DNA of 64,000 nucleotides. Origin: Vulcanococcus limneticus LL (lineage in GTDB: Bacteria > Cyanobacteriota > Cyanobacteriia > PCC-6307 > Cyanobiaceae). Positions within the stretch are counted from its first letter, which is position 1; each line of letters begins with the position of its first letter. The position numbers were made by a program, and so were the translations under genes. Below, one piece after another: positions 1 to 9,458 of the stretch. The DNA is taken from NCBI RefSeq assembly GCF_002252705.1, contig NZ_NQLA01000006.1:1-64000 (forward strand), in the 5' to 3' direction. Below the pieces are notes generated by a model. It did not search any database. It was not told the origin of the DNA and saw only the letters and a program-made list of their open reading frames with translations.

Positions 1-2
1 CA

Positions 3-335
3 CGTCGGTACATGTGGAAAACTTTGGTCGGCAATTTGGCCGTAACAGGCCGATTTGCGCACATTTTACCGGCAGAAGCTGCTCAGATCCATTGCGGCGC
101 AGAAGATCTGGTGTTTCTCAGGAGGCCCTACGTGGATGCTGGCCAGGTGATCCAGCGTTTTCTTGTGGCTGGCCTGATCGACAGAGCGACCATTACAACG
201 ATTCCCGTTCTAATCGGCACCGGCCGCAGGTTCTTTGGACACCTCCCAACCGATGTGACAGTCACCCTCGCCCAGCCCTGGGTCTACGACTTCGGCGTTG
301 CGCAGGCCACCTACCTCGCAGCCCGCGCCGCTTGA
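3..335 (+). CDS. Dihydrofolate reductase-like (RibD C-terminal family) protein, 3' part
   Basis: The reading frame is open to the left edge, so the gene starts outside the window or is degraded. The last 75 residues match the C-terminal half of the RibD/DHFR-like reductase family: a YVDAGQVIQRFL segment (usually VDGG), GLIDRATITTIPVLIGTG, then a hydrophobic strand and a short C-terminal strand. The canonical VDGG is VDAG here. The first 35 residues do not resemble the family, so a frameshift or a decayed upstream part is possible. The family reduces flavin precursors or pteridines with NADPH; no substrate can be assigned. The stop overlaps the end of the convergent patatin-like gene by 25 bp. 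Confidence 0.5.
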   Translation, partial: RRYMWKTLVGNLAVTGRFAHILPAEAAQIHCGAEDLVFLRRPYVDAGQVIQRFLVAGLIDRATITTIPVLIGTGRRFFGHLPTDVTVTLAQPWVYDFGVAQATYLAARAA

Positions 336-2245
336 GTGCAACGCCTGGAGGCCAGCCAGTCGCTGAGCAGCACACAGGGCAGCCGCACCACGGCCAGGCG
401 TAGCAGCCGCAGCCAGTCCCGCAGGCGCAGGCCTGAGCGCTGCGGCTGGGGGAGATAGTCGCCGCGGGCGCGTTGGACCAGTGCTTGTACTGCGCTCCGA
501 AGTTCGTCGTCGCTGAGCAGCGGCGGCTCGCCGTGGGGGCCGGGCAGGCCGAGCCAGGCCAGGCCCGAGAGGCGCCCGATCAGGTAGTCATGGCGGCGGT
601 AGCGCTCGTTGAAGAAGCCGCCGAAGGCGCCGAGGAAGTCGCTGGCCAGCAGGTCGGCCGGGGCCAGGGCCCCCTGCGGCAGCGGCTGGTCCGGGCTGCG
701 CTTGCCCAGCAGGGTCTCGAAGCGCACCAGGGCGGCTACGTCGTCGGTGGGCGCGGCGGCCACGGGTTGAGCCATCACCTTGGCCGTTTCCTCCAGCAGC
801 AGCGTGCGGAAGGGGTTTGAGCCGCTGGCCGTGGAGCGGAACGGGAGCAGCGGATCGATCGGATCGAGCCGCACCGTCCGGTAGGGCAGCACCTGGCGCA
901 GGTGCAGGGCCTGGGGATCGTCGGGCGGGAGGGCGAGCTCCTCGATCAGCCGTTCACGCCGCGCCACCAGTTTGTTGATCTCCTCAATCTGCTCCAGCCG
1001 TAGATGGTCGTGTTCGGCCCTGGGGTAGAGCAGCCCGGCCAGCCCACTGGCCAGGGCCCCGAAGAAGGGCCGCAGCAGCGAGGGGCTGCTGCGCAGGTCC
1101 GTCACCGGGATCGGCTGCACATACACGAAGCGCCGTTGATCCTCGGCCTGTGGCTGGCGGAACCAGTCGGCGGCGAAGGCCTGGAGATCCGCGTCCGCAG
1201 CTGGCGGGGCCGTCAGCTGGTTGAGCAGGCCGATGCCCCTGAGGATCGGTAGCCCGTCGAGCACGCCGCCGTCGCTGTAGTCGAAGCGCAGCCGCAGGCC
1301 GGGATCGGCGGGATCAATGATGTCGTTGGCGGCCTCCAGCCAGCAGACGCGGTCGGGATCGCGGCCGGCGGCGGTGCCGTCCTGGGCGTGGGCTTCCGCC
1401 AGGTAGAGGGCCAGGCTGTCGGCGTTGAGGTTGAGGTTGATGCTGCTGGGGTTGCTGGTGTTCGAGACGGGCGGAAAGGCCAGAGGGAAGGCCCCCGAGG
1501 CCCGCGCCGAGTCCTTGGCCTTGCGCCAGCGGAGGTTCAGTAGCTCCAGGCCCCCGGCCTGGGCCGGCGCCGCGGCCAGTCCCTCCATGGTGCGATGGAA
1601 CAGGAAGCGCCGGGTTTCCGCAGCGTTCACCGTGCGCACGCCGCTGGGGCTGGCCCGCAGCACCCCCTGCAGGTTCGTCGCCGTCATCAGCAGGGCCAGG
1701 CTGCGCCGCTCCAGCGCCTGCCGCATCCCGGGCAGATCGTCCACCAGCCAGTCGCCGGTCATGTCGTCGGTGATGGCGGCAATGGAGGCGCCGCTGAGCA
1801 GGCCGCGCCGGGGCCGGGGCGGCGGGCTTGTGCGGTGCGCCTGCCGCAGCAGCGCCTCCTCCTTGGCGTAGCTGGTGAGCACCCCGATGTCCGCCCGCCG
1901 CACCCAGGCCTGGAAAAAGCGATTGCGGGGCTCGGCGGCCCCGGGGCGATCGCTGGCGCGGTCGTCCGCCAGCTCCGCCAGCGACCGCCCGGGATCCTGC
2001 AGCAGGCAGCGGGCCGCGATCAGACCGGTCATCGCCCCGGCCGAAGCGCCGGTGATCGTGTCGATGCGGATCGGCGCCTCGGCCCCCTTCGCCCGCGGCC
2101 GCAGTGCGGCCTGCACCAGCTCGGTGAACACGCCGGCCATGTAGGCCCCCAGGGAGATGCCGCCCGAGCAGTTGAGCGTCACCGGCACGGCGGCCGGCGG
2201 GTCGCTGCCCTGGCTGGGGGGGCAAGGGTCGTCGGCTTCCACCAT
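311..2245 (-). CDS. Patatin-like phospholipase domain protein
   Basis: This 644-residue protein carries the patatin hallmarks near its N-terminus. There is a glycine-rich oxyanion loop (NCSGGISLGAYMAG, about residues 25-38), the nucleophile elbow TGASAG with the catalytic serine (about residues 66-71), and a later YSDGGVLDGLPI segment supplying the dyad aspartate. The family hydrolyses acyl ester bonds in lipids with a Ser-Asp dyad. The long C-terminal half resembles the large bacterial patatin-related proteins and has no other domain I recognise. No signal peptide is evident. The gene is divergent from the methyltransferase at 2297, with about 50 bp between them, so the two probably share a promoter region. 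Confidence 0.8.
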   Translation of the reverse strand: MVEADDPCPPSQGSDPPAAVPVTLNCSGGISLGAYMAGVFTELVQAALRPRAKGAEAPIRIDTITGASAGAMTGLIAARCLLQDPGRSLAELADDRASDRPGAAEPRNRFFQAWVRRADIGVLTSYAKEEALLRQAHRTSPPPRPRRGLLSGASIAAITDDMTGDWLVDDLPGMRQALERRSLALLMTATNLQGVLRASPSGVRTVNAAETRRFLFHRTMEGLAAAPAQAGGLELLNLRWRKAKDSARASGAFPLAFPPVSNTSNPSSINLNLNADSLALYLAEAHAQDGTAAGRDPDRVCWLEAANDIIDPADPGLRLRFDYSDGGVLDGLPILRGIGLLNQLTAPPAADADLQAFAADWFRQPQAEDQRRFVYVQPIPVTDLRSSPSLLRPFFGALASGLAGLLYPRAEHDHLRLEQIEEINKLVARRERLIEELALPPDDPQALHLRQVLPYRTVRLDPIDPLLPFRSTASGSNPFRTLLLEETAKVMAQPVAAAPTDDVAALVRFETLLGKRSPDQPLPQGALAPADLLASDFLGAFGGFFNERYRRHDYLIGRLSGLAWLGLPGPHGEPPLLSDDELRSAVQALVQRARGDYLPQPQRSGLRLRDWLRLLRLAVVRLPCVLLSDWLASRRCTQAARAAR

Positions 2246-2296
2246 GGCCTCGGCGCGGCATGCCTCGTTGCACCAGCCTGCGCAGGCATCCTGGGG

Positions 2297-3319
2297 ATGT
2301 CAGCCTCGCTGCCCGTGCCCTTCCCACCGATGACCCCCACCCAGGTGCCCCTGGCGGCCGGCGGGACCGCCGGCTCCCCCGCGACGGCCCCCCCCAACTG
2401 GGTGGACCACGCCAACCCCCTGGGCTGGGCGATCGACCGGCTGCTGGCGATCGAGCCCCTGCGCCGGCTGCTGTTCCTGCAGGCCCGCCGGCTGATCATC
2501 CGCACCGCCGAGAAGCGCGGTATCGCCTGGCGGGAGCGGCGCGAGGTCCTGCAGCGCCTGGCCGAACCCCTGCTGGCCGCCAGCACCAACCCCGCCACAC
2601 GCACACCGGCCTACTACCGGGCCCGCTTCCACGCCTACCAGCAGGGCAACCTCTGCTGGGCCGCCGCCTGCGAGGCCGAGCAGGCCACCGATTCGATGGC
2701 CCTGCGGGTGTGGCCTGCGGAGGCGCTGGCGCCGGCCGAGGCCCAGGCGCGGCTGCGCAACGCGATCTTCGCTGCCATCGAACCCAGCCTCAGCGGCCCC
2801 GTGCACGACGCCCTCGACGTGGGCTGCTCGGTGGGGGTGGGCACCCTGGCCCTCAAGGACTGGCTCGATCGGCGCGAGGGCCGGGATGTGGCCGTAGGCG
2901 GCCTCGACCTCTCGCCCGAGATGCTGGCGGTGGCCCGGGTGCGCGACGCCGAGGGCCGCATCCGCGCCTGGCACCACGCCGCCGCCGAGGCCAGCGGGCT
3001 GCCGGCGGCCAGCTTCGATCTGATCACCCTGCAGTTCGTGTGCCATGAGCTGCCCAGTGACGCCACCCGCGCGATCCTGCGCGAGATGGCGCGGCTGCTG
3101 CGCCCCGGCGGCGTGCTCGCCCTGGTGGACCAGGACCCCGACTCGGCCGTGATCCGCCGCCTGCCGGCCCCGATCGCCACCCTGCTCAAGAGCACCGAGC
3201 CCTACCTGGAGGCCTACTTCCGCCTCGACCTGCCGGCCGCCCTGGCGGAGGCTGGCTTCCACAGCGTGCGGCGAGAGGCCTGCGACCCGCGCCACCGGGT
3301 GCTGGTGGGGACGCGATGA
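2297..3319 (+). CDS. Class I SAM-dependent methyltransferase
   Basis: The protein is about 340 residues. The Rossmann SAM-binding motif DALDVGCSVGVG lies near residue 172, followed by the acidic LDLSPEML strand, ITLQFVCHELP (motif IV region) and LLRPGGVLALVDQD (post-motif segment). The N-terminal 150 residues form a helical region of unknown role. The substrate cannot be read from the sequence. I chose the ATG at 2297; the in-frame ATG at 2330 is an alternative. The stop overlaps the moaD start by 4 nt (ATGA), so it is probably cotranscribed and translationally coupled with moaD-moaE, though nothing links it chemically to molybdopterin synthesis. Confidence 0.8.
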   Translation: MSASLPVPFPPMTPTQVPLAAGGTAGSPATAPPNWVDHANPLGWAIDRLLAIEPLRRLLFLQARRLIIRTAEKRGIAWRERREVLQRLAEPLLAASTNPATRTPAYYRARFHAYQQGNLCWAAACEAEQATDSMALRVWPAEALAPAEAQARLRNAIFAAIEPSLSGPVHDALDVGCSVGVGTLALKDWLDRREGRDVAVGGLDLSPEMLAVARVRDAEGRIRAWHHAAAEASGLPAASFDLITLQFVCHELPSDATRAILREMARLLRPGGVLALVDQDPDSAVIRRLPAPIATLLKSTEPYLEAYFRLDLPAALAEAGFHSVRREACDPRHRVLVGTR

Positions 3320-3573
3320 GCGTTGCGGGAACCGGTCTGACGGTTCAGGTGCGCCTGTTCGCGAGCCTGCGGGAGCGGGCCGGCTGGGACGCGCGCCGGA
3401 TCGAGCTGGCGGCCGGCACCACGCCCGAGGGGCTCTGGCGGCAGCTGGGGCTGGGGGATGGCGCCATCCCGGCCACGGTGCGGGTGGCCGTGAACCAGGC
3501 CTTCGCCGATCCGCACCAGCCCCTGGCCCCTGGCGACGAACTGGCCTTTCTGCCCCCGATCAGCGGTGGCTGA
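3316..3573 (+). CDS. moaD: Molybdopterin synthase sulfur carrier subunit MoaD
   Basis: This 85-residue ubiquitin-fold protein ends in ISGG. The C-terminal diglycine is the residue pair that is adenylated and converted to a thiocarboxylate to deliver sulfur to precursor Z (cPMP). Size, the LFASLRERAG start and the DELAFLPPISGG end fit MoaD. It overlaps the upstream methyltransferase by 4 nt and the downstream moaE by 8 nt, so the two subunits of the molybdopterin synthase heterotetramer are translationally coupled. Confidence 0.9.
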   Translation: MSVAGTGLTVQVRLFASLRERAGWDARRIELAAGTTPEGLWRQLGLGDGAIPATVRVAVNQAFADPHQPLAPGDELAFLPPISGG

Positions 3574-4066
3574 CGCGCGTCCGGCCCTGTTGGTGGTGCG
3601 GCTGCACGCGGAGCCCTTCGATCCGCTGGCGCTGTTGGCCGGCACAGGCCCTGGCGGCGGCTCCGGCGCGCACCCCGGCGGCTGGTGCGGCGGCCTGGGG
3701 CTGGACTCCCCGGCCGCCGAGGCCCACTTCATCGGCCGGGTGCGGGGCACGGCGGCCGGCGGCGGCGTGCTGGAGGCCCTGGAACTGGAGCACTACCCCG
3801 GCATGACCGAGCGCCAGCTGCAGGTCCTGGCCCAGGCCTGTGCCGCCCGCCATGGCGTAGCGGCGGTGCTGGTGGCCCATCGGGTGGGCCGTGCCCTGCC
3901 CGGCGAGGCCCTGGTGCTGGTGGCGGTGGCCGCCGACCGCCGCGGTCCGGCCCAGCGCTGCGGCGGCGAACTGCTGGAGGCCCTCAAGCACGAGGCCCCC
4001 TTCTGGAAGCGCGAGTGGAGCGGCGGCGTGGGCACCTGGGTGGAGGGCAACACGCCGCTGGGGTGA
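3566..4066 (+). CDS. moaE: Molybdopterin synthase catalytic subunit MoaE
   Basis: MoaE of 166 residues transfers sulfur from MoaD thiocarboxylate to cyclic pyranopterin monophosphate. Recognisable segments are FIGRVRG, LELEHYPGM, VAHRVGRALPGE, VLVAVAADRR and the C-terminal EALKHEAPFWKRE, whose lysines are the family's active-site lysines. The start is GTG at 3566, inside the end of moaD (8-nt overlap), which fits the two-subunit enzyme. A glycine-rich insert at residues 25-40 is longer than usual. It ends 34 bp before the convergent moeA stop. Confidence 0.9.
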   Translation: MADARPALLVVRLHAEPFDPLALLAGTGPGGGSGAHPGGWCGGLGLDSPAAEAHFIGRVRGTAAGGGVLEALELEHYPGMTERQLQVLAQACAARHGVAAVLVAHRVGRALPGEALVLVAVAADRRGPAQRCGGELLEALKHEAPFWKREWSGGVGTWVEGNTPLG

Positions 4067-4100
4067 GGTCGAGCCCAGGCCGCAGCCAAAGCCTCCGGCC

Positions 4101-5423
4101 TCAGAACAGCGGCAGTCGCAGCAGCTGGGCCCAGAGCTCGCTGCCGGCCGCCAGGGTGCCCGCTTCGGCGGGGATCTCCAGCAGCAGGTCGGCGCCCTGG
4201 AGCGAACCGATCCGCGAGGAGGCCTGGCTGCCCTCCACCAGCGCCAGCAACTCCCCCCCTGGCCCCACCTGCAGGCGGGCCCGGGCCAGCTCGGGCCGGC
4301 CAGGACCGCGCTTGAGATCCGCCGCCAGACGCAGCTTCAGCCGCGGCAGCAGCTGCGGTTCGGCCCCCTCCAGGGCCTGCAGGGCTGGCCAGAGCAGCTG
4401 CAGCGCCGTGATCGCCGCCGCCACCGGATTGCCCGGCAGGCCGAAGAAGGGCCTGCCGCCCAGCTCGCCGAAGGCGAAGGGCCGGCCGGGCTTGAGGAAC
4501 AGCTTCCAGAAGTCCACGGCCCCGAGCTCGGCCAGCAGCGGCCGGATCCAGTCGCTGTCGCCGGCGGACACGCCGCCGGTGCTGACCACCACATCGCAGC
4601 CGCCGGCGAGTTCCAGCAGGGCAGCCCGCAGGGTTTCGGGCGCATCGCCCACCAGCCGCCGCTCGGCCACGGCGTAGCCCAGCCGGGCCAGCAGGGCCTC
4701 CAGCAGGGTGCCGTTGCTCTCCCAGATCTGGCCGGGGCCGCGGGGCTGGCCGGCCGGCACCAGCTCATCGCCACTCACCAGCAGGCCGATCCGGGGCCGG
4801 GGCCGCAGCGCCAGCTCCGCCACGCCGCAGCCGGCCAGCCGGCCCAGGTCCGCCGGGCCCAGGCGCACGCCGGCGGGTAACAGCTCCTGGCCGGCGGTGG
4901 CCTCCTCCTCGGCGGCGCGGATCCAGGGGTTGGCGCTGGCCTCGCGGGCCAGGCGGATCGGCGACGCAGTGGCCGGCCGATCAGCCGCACCTCCCTCGAC
5001 CACCACCAGCTCCTGGGCCAGCACCCGGGTGGCCCCCTCGGGAAGCGGCGCGCCGGTGAGGATGCGGATCGCCTCGCCGGGCTCCAGCCGATCAGGACCG
5101 GCCCCCGGCCCTCCGGCGCGGCGGAAGGGCGCCCCCGGCGCCGAGCGCCCCACCACGGGCCAGGTGTGTCCCAGCTGCGGGACACTTGCCTCGGCGATGG
5201 CGTAGCCATCGAGGATCGCGGCCCGGAAGCCCGGCACCGCCGCAGGCGCCCGTACCGGCTCGGCGCTCACCCGACCCAGGGCCGACGCCAGCGGCAGCCG
5301 CTCGGCGGCGCCGGGGGCGGCGATGGCCTCCAGGATCCGCTGGCGGGCCTGCTCCAGCGGCAGTCCCTCGGCGGGGAACGGCTCTGACGATCGAGCGGGA
5401 TTGGCCATGGGGCGCTCAGGCAC
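4101..5423 (-). CDS. moeA: Molybdopterin molybdenumtransferase MoeA
   Basis: MoeA inserts molybdate into adenylated molybdopterin, the last step of molybdenum cofactor synthesis. The N-terminal segments [22 protein letters not shown] and [14 protein letters not shown] are MoeA signatures. The MPT-binding domain follows, with [23 protein letters not shown] and [15 protein letters not shown], then [10 protein letters not shown] and the C-terminal beta domain. At 440 residues it is slightly longer than the usual ~410. The first start is GTG at 5423, overlapping the moaC stop by 8 nt; an ATG at 5408 is an equally reasonable start. It forms a two-gene unit with moaC facing moaD-moaE. Confidence 0.93.
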   Translation of the reverse strand: MPERPMANPARSSEPFPAEGLPLEQARQRILEAIAAPGAAERLPLASALGRVSAEPVRAPAAVPGFRAAILDGYAIAEASVPQLGHTWPVVGRSAPGAPFRRAGGPGAGPDRLEPGEAIRILTGAPLPEGATRVLAQELVVVEGGAADRPATASPIRLAREASANPWIRAAEEEATAGQELLPAGVRLGPADLGRLAGCGVAELALRPRPRIGLLVSGDELVPAGQPRGPGQIWESNGTLLEALLARLGYAVAERRLVGDAPETLRAALLELAGGCDVVVSTGGVSAGDSDWIRPLLAELGAVDFWKLFLKPGRPFAFGELGGRPFFGLPGNPVAAAITALQLLWPALQALEGAEPQLLPRLKLRLAADLKRGPGRPELARARLQVGPGGELLALVEGSQASSRIGSLQGADLLLEIPAEAGTLAAGSELWAQLLRLPLF

Positions 5424-5940
5424 GGGAGCCCACGGCGGCGGGATGGCGCCAGGGGCCGTGGCGTCCCCCCGTCTTCTCCAGCAGCCTCACCGGCCCGATC
5501 GTCATCGCCGGATCGGCGCTCTTCACCATGTCGTAGAGGGTGAGCAGGCCCACCTGCACCGCCGTGAGCGCCTCCATCTCCACGCCGGTGGGGCCGGTGG
5601 TGCGGGCGGCCGCCTCGAGGCGCAGGCCGCTGCCATCGGCCGCCGGCTCGATGCGCACCTCAAGGCCCGTCAGGGCAATCGGGTGGCAGAGGGGGATCAG
5701 CTCCCAGGTGCGCTTGGCGGCCTGGATCGCCGCCACCCGCGCCACGGCCAGCACGTCGCCCTTGGGGGCCCTGCCCTCCAGCACCAGGGCCAGCACCGCT
5801 GGATCCATGCTGAGAAAGCCCTCGGCCAGGGCGCGGCGGTCGCTGGCGGGCCGGTCGCCCACCTCCACCATGTGCGCCTCGCCGCTGGCGTTGAGGTGGC
5901 TGAGCCGGGGAGAAGCGGCCGCTGGAGACTCCGCGGTCAT
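5416..5940 (-). CDS. moaC: Cyclic pyranopterin monophosphate synthase MoaC
   Basis: MoaC acts with MoaA to make cyclic pyranopterin monophosphate from GTP. The 174-residue sequence opens with [19 protein letters not shown], then has [11 protein letters not shown]-type helices, the catalytic loop [23 protein letters not shown] and [16 protein letters not shown], all diagnostic of the family. It is the upstream gene of moaC-moeA. moaA, moaB/mogA and moeB are not in the window, so the pathway is completed elsewhere. Confidence 0.95.
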   Translation of the reverse strand: MTAESPAAASPRLSHLNASGEAHMVEVGDRPASDRRALAEGFLSMDPAVLALVLEGRAPKGDVLAVARVAAIQAAKRTWELIPLCHPIALTGLEVRIEPAADGSGLRLEAAARTTGPTGVEMEALTAVQVGLLTLYDMVKSADPAMTIGPVRLLEKTGGRHGPWRHPAAVGSRA

Positions 5941-6030
5941 CGGGGCAGGTTGTCGGAGCCCCCATCCTGCTGGTGCCGGACCTGGGGCGGGGGCTGCCTA
6001 CGGTTGGAGGGACCCCCAGGGCTGCCTCCG

Positions 6031-6492
6031 GTGCTGTCAACGGCCTCGATCCGCCTGGTGGAGGCCGATGCCGGCCACCTGCCGGTGCTGCTGCCCCTGG
6101 TGCAGGCCTTCTACGACCACTTCGCCTACCCCTTCGACGGGGGGCGCAAGCGGGAGCTGCTCCAGCAGTTCCTGGCCGACCGCAACGCCGGCAGGCTCTG
6201 GCTGATCGAGATCGACGCGATCCCCCGGGGCTACCTGCTGCTGGCCTTCTCCTTCAGCCTCGAGCTGGATGGCCGCATTGCCTTTGTCGATGAGCTCTAC
6301 ATCGCGCCCGAAGGCCGCCAGCGGGGCGCGGGCGCCGAGGCGCTGCGCCAGCTGGAGGCGGCCTGCCAGGACCTTGAACTGCGGGCCCTGCGGCTGGAAA
6401 CCGAAGCCAGCAACGAACGCGCCCATGCCCTCTACCTGCGCAGTGGCTACCGGGACCCGGACCGCCAGCTGCTGACCAAGCCTCTCGGGTGA
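6031..6492 (+). CDS. GNAT family N-acetyltransferase
   Basis: This protein of about 153 residues has the GNAT fold order. The N-terminal strand is IRLVEADAGHLPVLLPLV, and the central strand-loop FVDELYIAPEGRQRGAGAEAL carries the acetyl-CoA pyrophosphate-binding motif (Q/RxxGxG/A). It ends with the LRLETEASNERAHALYLRSGY helix-strand typical of small-molecule acetyltransferases. The start is not certain: no ATG lies in a suitable place, and GTG at 6031 just before the first strand is the best candidate. The substrate is unknown. Confidence 0.75.
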   Translation: MLSTASIRLVEADAGHLPVLLPLVQAFYDHFAYPFDGGRKRELLQQFLADRNAGRLWLIEIDAIPRGYLLLAFSFSLELDGRIAFVDELYIAPEGRQRGAGAEALRQLEAACQDLELRALRLETEASNERAHALYLRSGYRDPDRQLLTKPLG

Positions 6493-6669
6493 GCCCCATT
6501 GCGATGACCGGCACCCGTCCAGCCGTCTCTATGGGTTGCCCCTGCATGGCGGCGCTGGCTCGCCGTTCCACTCCTGATGCCGCGTCACCAAGCAGCAGGC
6601 CACCCGTTTGGGCTTGGCACCTTGGAGCTGGAGCAGGGCCCGTAGCATCGCTGGGCCCGACGCTCTGCC

Positions 6670-7692
6670 ATGACGTCGCCCTCCCCGGCTCGCATCCTCG
6701 AAGTGGGCATGGCCTTCTGGCCGGCAAAGGTGCTGCTCTCGGCCGTCGAGCTCGGTCTGTTCAGCAGCCTCGGCACGGGCTCCCTGACGGGGCCTGAACT
6801 GGTGGAGGCCCTGGCCCTCCACCCCCGCGCCAACCCGGACTTTTTCGACACCCTGGTGGCTCTCGGCTTCCTGGAGCGGGACGGAGACGGCGAGGGGGCC
6901 CGCTACCGCAACACCGAAGAGACGGGCCTGTTCCTCGATCGGGCCCAAGCGGGCTACATCGGCGGTTTCCTGGAGATGGCGAATGACCGTCTCTATCCCT
7001 TCTGGGGCGACCTGGCCGAGGCCCTGCGCACCGGAGCGCCCCAGAACGAGATCAAGGCCAGCGGTGCGCCGATGTTCGAGGAGCTCTACGCCGAACCGGA
7101 GCGGCTCGAGCAATTCATGGCGGCGATGAGCGGCATCTCCGCCGGCAACTTCCAGGCCCTGGCGGAGCGCTTCGACTTCTCTCCCTACCGCAGCCTCTGC
7201 GATGTGGGCGGTGCCTCCGGGCTGCTCTCGACCCTGGTGGCCCGCCGCCACCCCCACCTCCACTGCACCACCGCCGACCTGCCGCCAGCGACGGCGATTG
7301 CCGCCCGCCGCATTGCCGCCGAGGGGCTCGCGGACCGCATCGACGCAGTGCCGCTTGATTTCTTCGCCGATCCGCTGCCGAAGGCCGACGTGATCACCAT
7401 GGGGCTGATCCTGCACGACTGGAACCTGGAGAAGAAGCTCCAGCTCGTGCGCGCCGCCTACGAGGCCCTGCCGGAGGGCGGTGCCTTCATCGTCGTCGAG
7501 CATCTGATCGACGATGCGCGCCGCAGCAACGCCTTCGGCCTGATGATGTCGTTGAACATGCTGATCGAATTCGGCGACGCCTTCGACTTCACCGGCGCCG
7601 ACTTCGACCGCTGGTGCCGGGAGGCGGGCTTCCGCCGCACCGAGGTGATCCCCCTGGGGGGACCGGCCAGCGCGGGGGTGGCTTACAAGTGA
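6670..7692 (+). CDS. O-methyltransferase family 2 (winged-helix plus SAM domain)
   Basis: The 340-residue protein has the architecture of plant-caffeate/hydroxyindole-type O-methyltransferases. A helical dimerisation and winged-helix region (about residues 1-110) comes first. The SAM domain has CDVGGASGLLS (about residues 178-188), a TTADLPPA acidic strand, IDAVPLDFFADPLPKADV, and MGLILHDWNLEKKL, where the histidine is the usual catalytic base. Such enzymes methylate hydroxyls of aromatic or pigment-like compounds; the actual substrate is not evident. It is separated by only 7 bp from the convergent YbjQ-like gene. Confidence 0.85.
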   Translation: MTSPSPARILEVGMAFWPAKVLLSAVELGLFSSLGTGSLTGPELVEALALHPRANPDFFDTLVALGFLERDGDGEGARYRNTEETGLFLDRAQAGYIGGFLEMANDRLYPFWGDLAEALRTGAPQNEIKASGAPMFEELYAEPERLEQFMAAMSGISAGNFQALAERFDFSPYRSLCDVGGASGLLSTLVARRHPHLHCTTADLPPATAIAARRIAAEGLADRIDAVPLDFFADPLPKADVITMGLILHDWNLEKKLQLVRAAYEALPEGGAFIVVEHLIDDARRSNAFGLMMSLNMLIEFGDAFDFTGADFDRWCREAGFRRTEVIPLGGPASAGVAYK

Positions 7693-7699
7693 GCGCGGC

Positions 7700-8053
7700 T
7701 CACTCCAGCTTCTCGATCAGCACCGCCGTGCCATAGCAGAGCACCTCGGTGGCCGCAGAGGCGCCGCTCTCCACCTCGGAGCCGTCGTAGCGAACACCCA
7801 CGATGGCGTTGGCGCCGAGTTTGCGGGCGTGGCTGATCATCTGCTCGTAGGCCTGCTGGCGGGTCTGCTCACACATCTCGGTGTAGGCGCCGATCCGGCC
7901 GCCGATCATCGTCTTGAGCCCACCGAGGAAGCCCTGGAGCAGGGTCGGGGAGCGCACGACGATGCCGCGCACCATGCCGTAGTACTCGCGGATGGCGTAC
8001 CCCTCGATGCTGAAGGTGGTGGTCACGAACACGGGCTGAACCACGGGCGGCAT
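7700..8053 (-). CDS. YbjQ/UPF0145-like (DUF74, heavy-metal-binding domain) protein
   Basis: A 117-residue protein matching the YbjQ family: VFVTTTFSIEGYAIREYYGMVRGIVV at the N-terminus, then a helix ending TRQQAYEQMISHARKLGANAIVGVRYD, and a final strand ATEVLCYGTAVLIE. The family forms small pentameric rings of uncertain function, although it is often named heavy-metal-binding. The ATG at 8053 fits the usual family N-terminus. Longer upstream extensions in the same frame run through the transporter gene on the other strand and are not credible. It is divergent from the MFS transporter. Confidence 0.85.
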   Translation of the reverse strand: MPPVVQPVFVTTTFSIEGYAIREYYGMVRGIVVRSPTLLQGFLGGLKTMIGGRIGAYTEMCEQTRQQAYEQMISHARKLGANAIVGVRYDGSEVESGASAATEVLCYGTAVLIEKLE

Positions 8054-8125
8054 CCCAGCGGGTGGTGCCAACGCTATGGCGGGTCCCCGGCCCGTGGGAC
8101 TCTGAGGGACCCGACGCCACCGGTC

Positions 8126-9370
8126 GTGCGCTGGTCCCGGCCTTCCACCACCCTCTGTGCCTTCATCACCCTGCTCAACGACCGGCTGGGCGAGAGCATC
8201 GTGTTTCCGCTGCTGCCCTACCTGCTGGCCAGCTTCAGCGGCAGCGGCCGCACCCTCGGCCTGCTGGCGGGCAGCTACGCCGTGGCCCAGTTTGCCTTCA
8301 CGCCCCTGATCGGCGCCCTCAGCGATCGCTTCGGCCGCCGGCCGGTGATGGCGGGCTGCGTGGCCGGCTCGGTGCTGGGCCTGGGCCTGTTCGCCCTCAC
8401 CATCACGATCGACTGGAGCGCGATCCCCTGGGCCGCCGGCACCGCCCTGCCGCTGACGCTGCTGTTCGTGGCCCGGCTGATCGATGGGGTGAGCGGCGGC
8501 ACCGCCGCCACCGCCGGTGCCGTACTGGCCGACATCTCCACCCCCGAAAACCGGGCCAAGGCCTTCGGGCTGATCGGCGTGGCCTTCGGCCTGGGCTTCA
8601 TCCTCGGCCCCGCCCTTGGCGGCCTGCTGGCCGGCGTGAACGTGACCCTGCCGGTGTGGGCAGCGGCCGCCTTCGCCCTGGTGAACCTGCTGCTGGTGCT
8701 GGGGCTGCTGCCGGAGACCCACCCGATCGAGGCGCGGCTGCCCCTGCCCCGCAAGCGGGAGCTCAACCCCTTCACCCAGCTCAGGCGCGTGTTCACCAAC
8801 CCCCAGGTGCGCCGCCTCTGCCTGGCCTTCTTCCTGTTCTTCCTGGCCTTCAACGGCTTCACCGCCGTGCTGGTGCTCTATTTCAAGCAGGCCTTCGGCT
8901 GGGGGCCGGCCCCTGCCGCCACCGCCTTCCTGGTGGTGGGGGTGGTGGCCACGGTGGTGCAGGGCGGCCTGATCGGTCCGCTGGTGCAGCGCTTCGGCGA
9001 GTGGCGCCTGAGCCTGGCGGGCCTGGGCTTCGTGATGGCGGGCTTCCTGCAGGTGCCCCTGGCCACCCCCGCCAACGCCCAGCCGCTGGTGTTCATCGCC
9101 GTGGCGATCCTGGCCCTGGGCACGGGCCTGGTCACCCCCTGCCTGCGCAGCCTGGTGTCACGCCGCCTCGACGCCGCCGGCCAGGGCGCGGCCCTCGGCA
9201 GTCTGCAGGGGCTCCAGAGCCTGGGCAGCTTCCTGGGGCCGCCCCTGGCAGGGGTGGCCTACGACCTGGTGGGCCGCCAGAGCCCCTTCTGGCTCGGCAT
9301 CGCCCTGATGCTGGGGGTGGTGGCGCTGGTGGCCGGGCGCTCGCCGGGGCCGGAGCGCAGCCCTGCCTGA
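8126..9370 (+). CDS. Major facilitator superfamily transporter (TetA-like)
   Basis: About 414 residues with roughly 12 hydrophobic membrane segments. The MFS motif A loop GALSDRFGRRPVM sits between the second and third segments. Other landmarks are LTLLFVARLIDGVSGGTAATAGAVLADIS, which resembles motif B/C of drug-proton antiporters, and GFILGPALGGLLAG. This pattern is closest to the TetA/multidrug efflux subfamily, but cyanobacterial members are of unknown specificity. I chose GTG at 8126, since no ATG precedes the first membrane segment in this frame without crossing into the divergent neighbour. Confidence 0.8.
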   Translation: MRWSRPSTTLCAFITLLNDRLGESIVFPLLPYLLASFSGSGRTLGLLAGSYAVAQFAFTPLIGALSDRFGRRPVMAGCVAGSVLGLGLFALTITIDWSAIPWAAGTALPLTLLFVARLIDGVSGGTAATAGAVLADISTPENRAKAFGLIGVAFGLGFILGPALGGLLAGVNVTLPVWAAAAFALVNLLLVLGLLPETHPIEARLPLPRKRELNPFTQLRRVFTNPQVRRLCLAFFLFFLAFNGFTAVLVLYFKQAFGWGPAPAATAFLVVGVVATVVQGGLIGPLVQRFGEWRLSLAGLGFVMAGFLQVPLATPANAQPLVFIAVAILALGTGLVTPCLRSLVSRRLDAAGQGAALGSLQGLQSLGSFLGPPLAGVAYDLVGRQSPFWLGIALMLGVVALVAGRSPGPERSPA

Positions 9371-9458
9371 GGGACTGTCAAGCGGGAGAAACACGGAATG
9401 GCTTGGAGGGTCTGGCTATGGTTTCGGCTGGGGAAAAGTCGCAGGGGCGGAACGGGCA

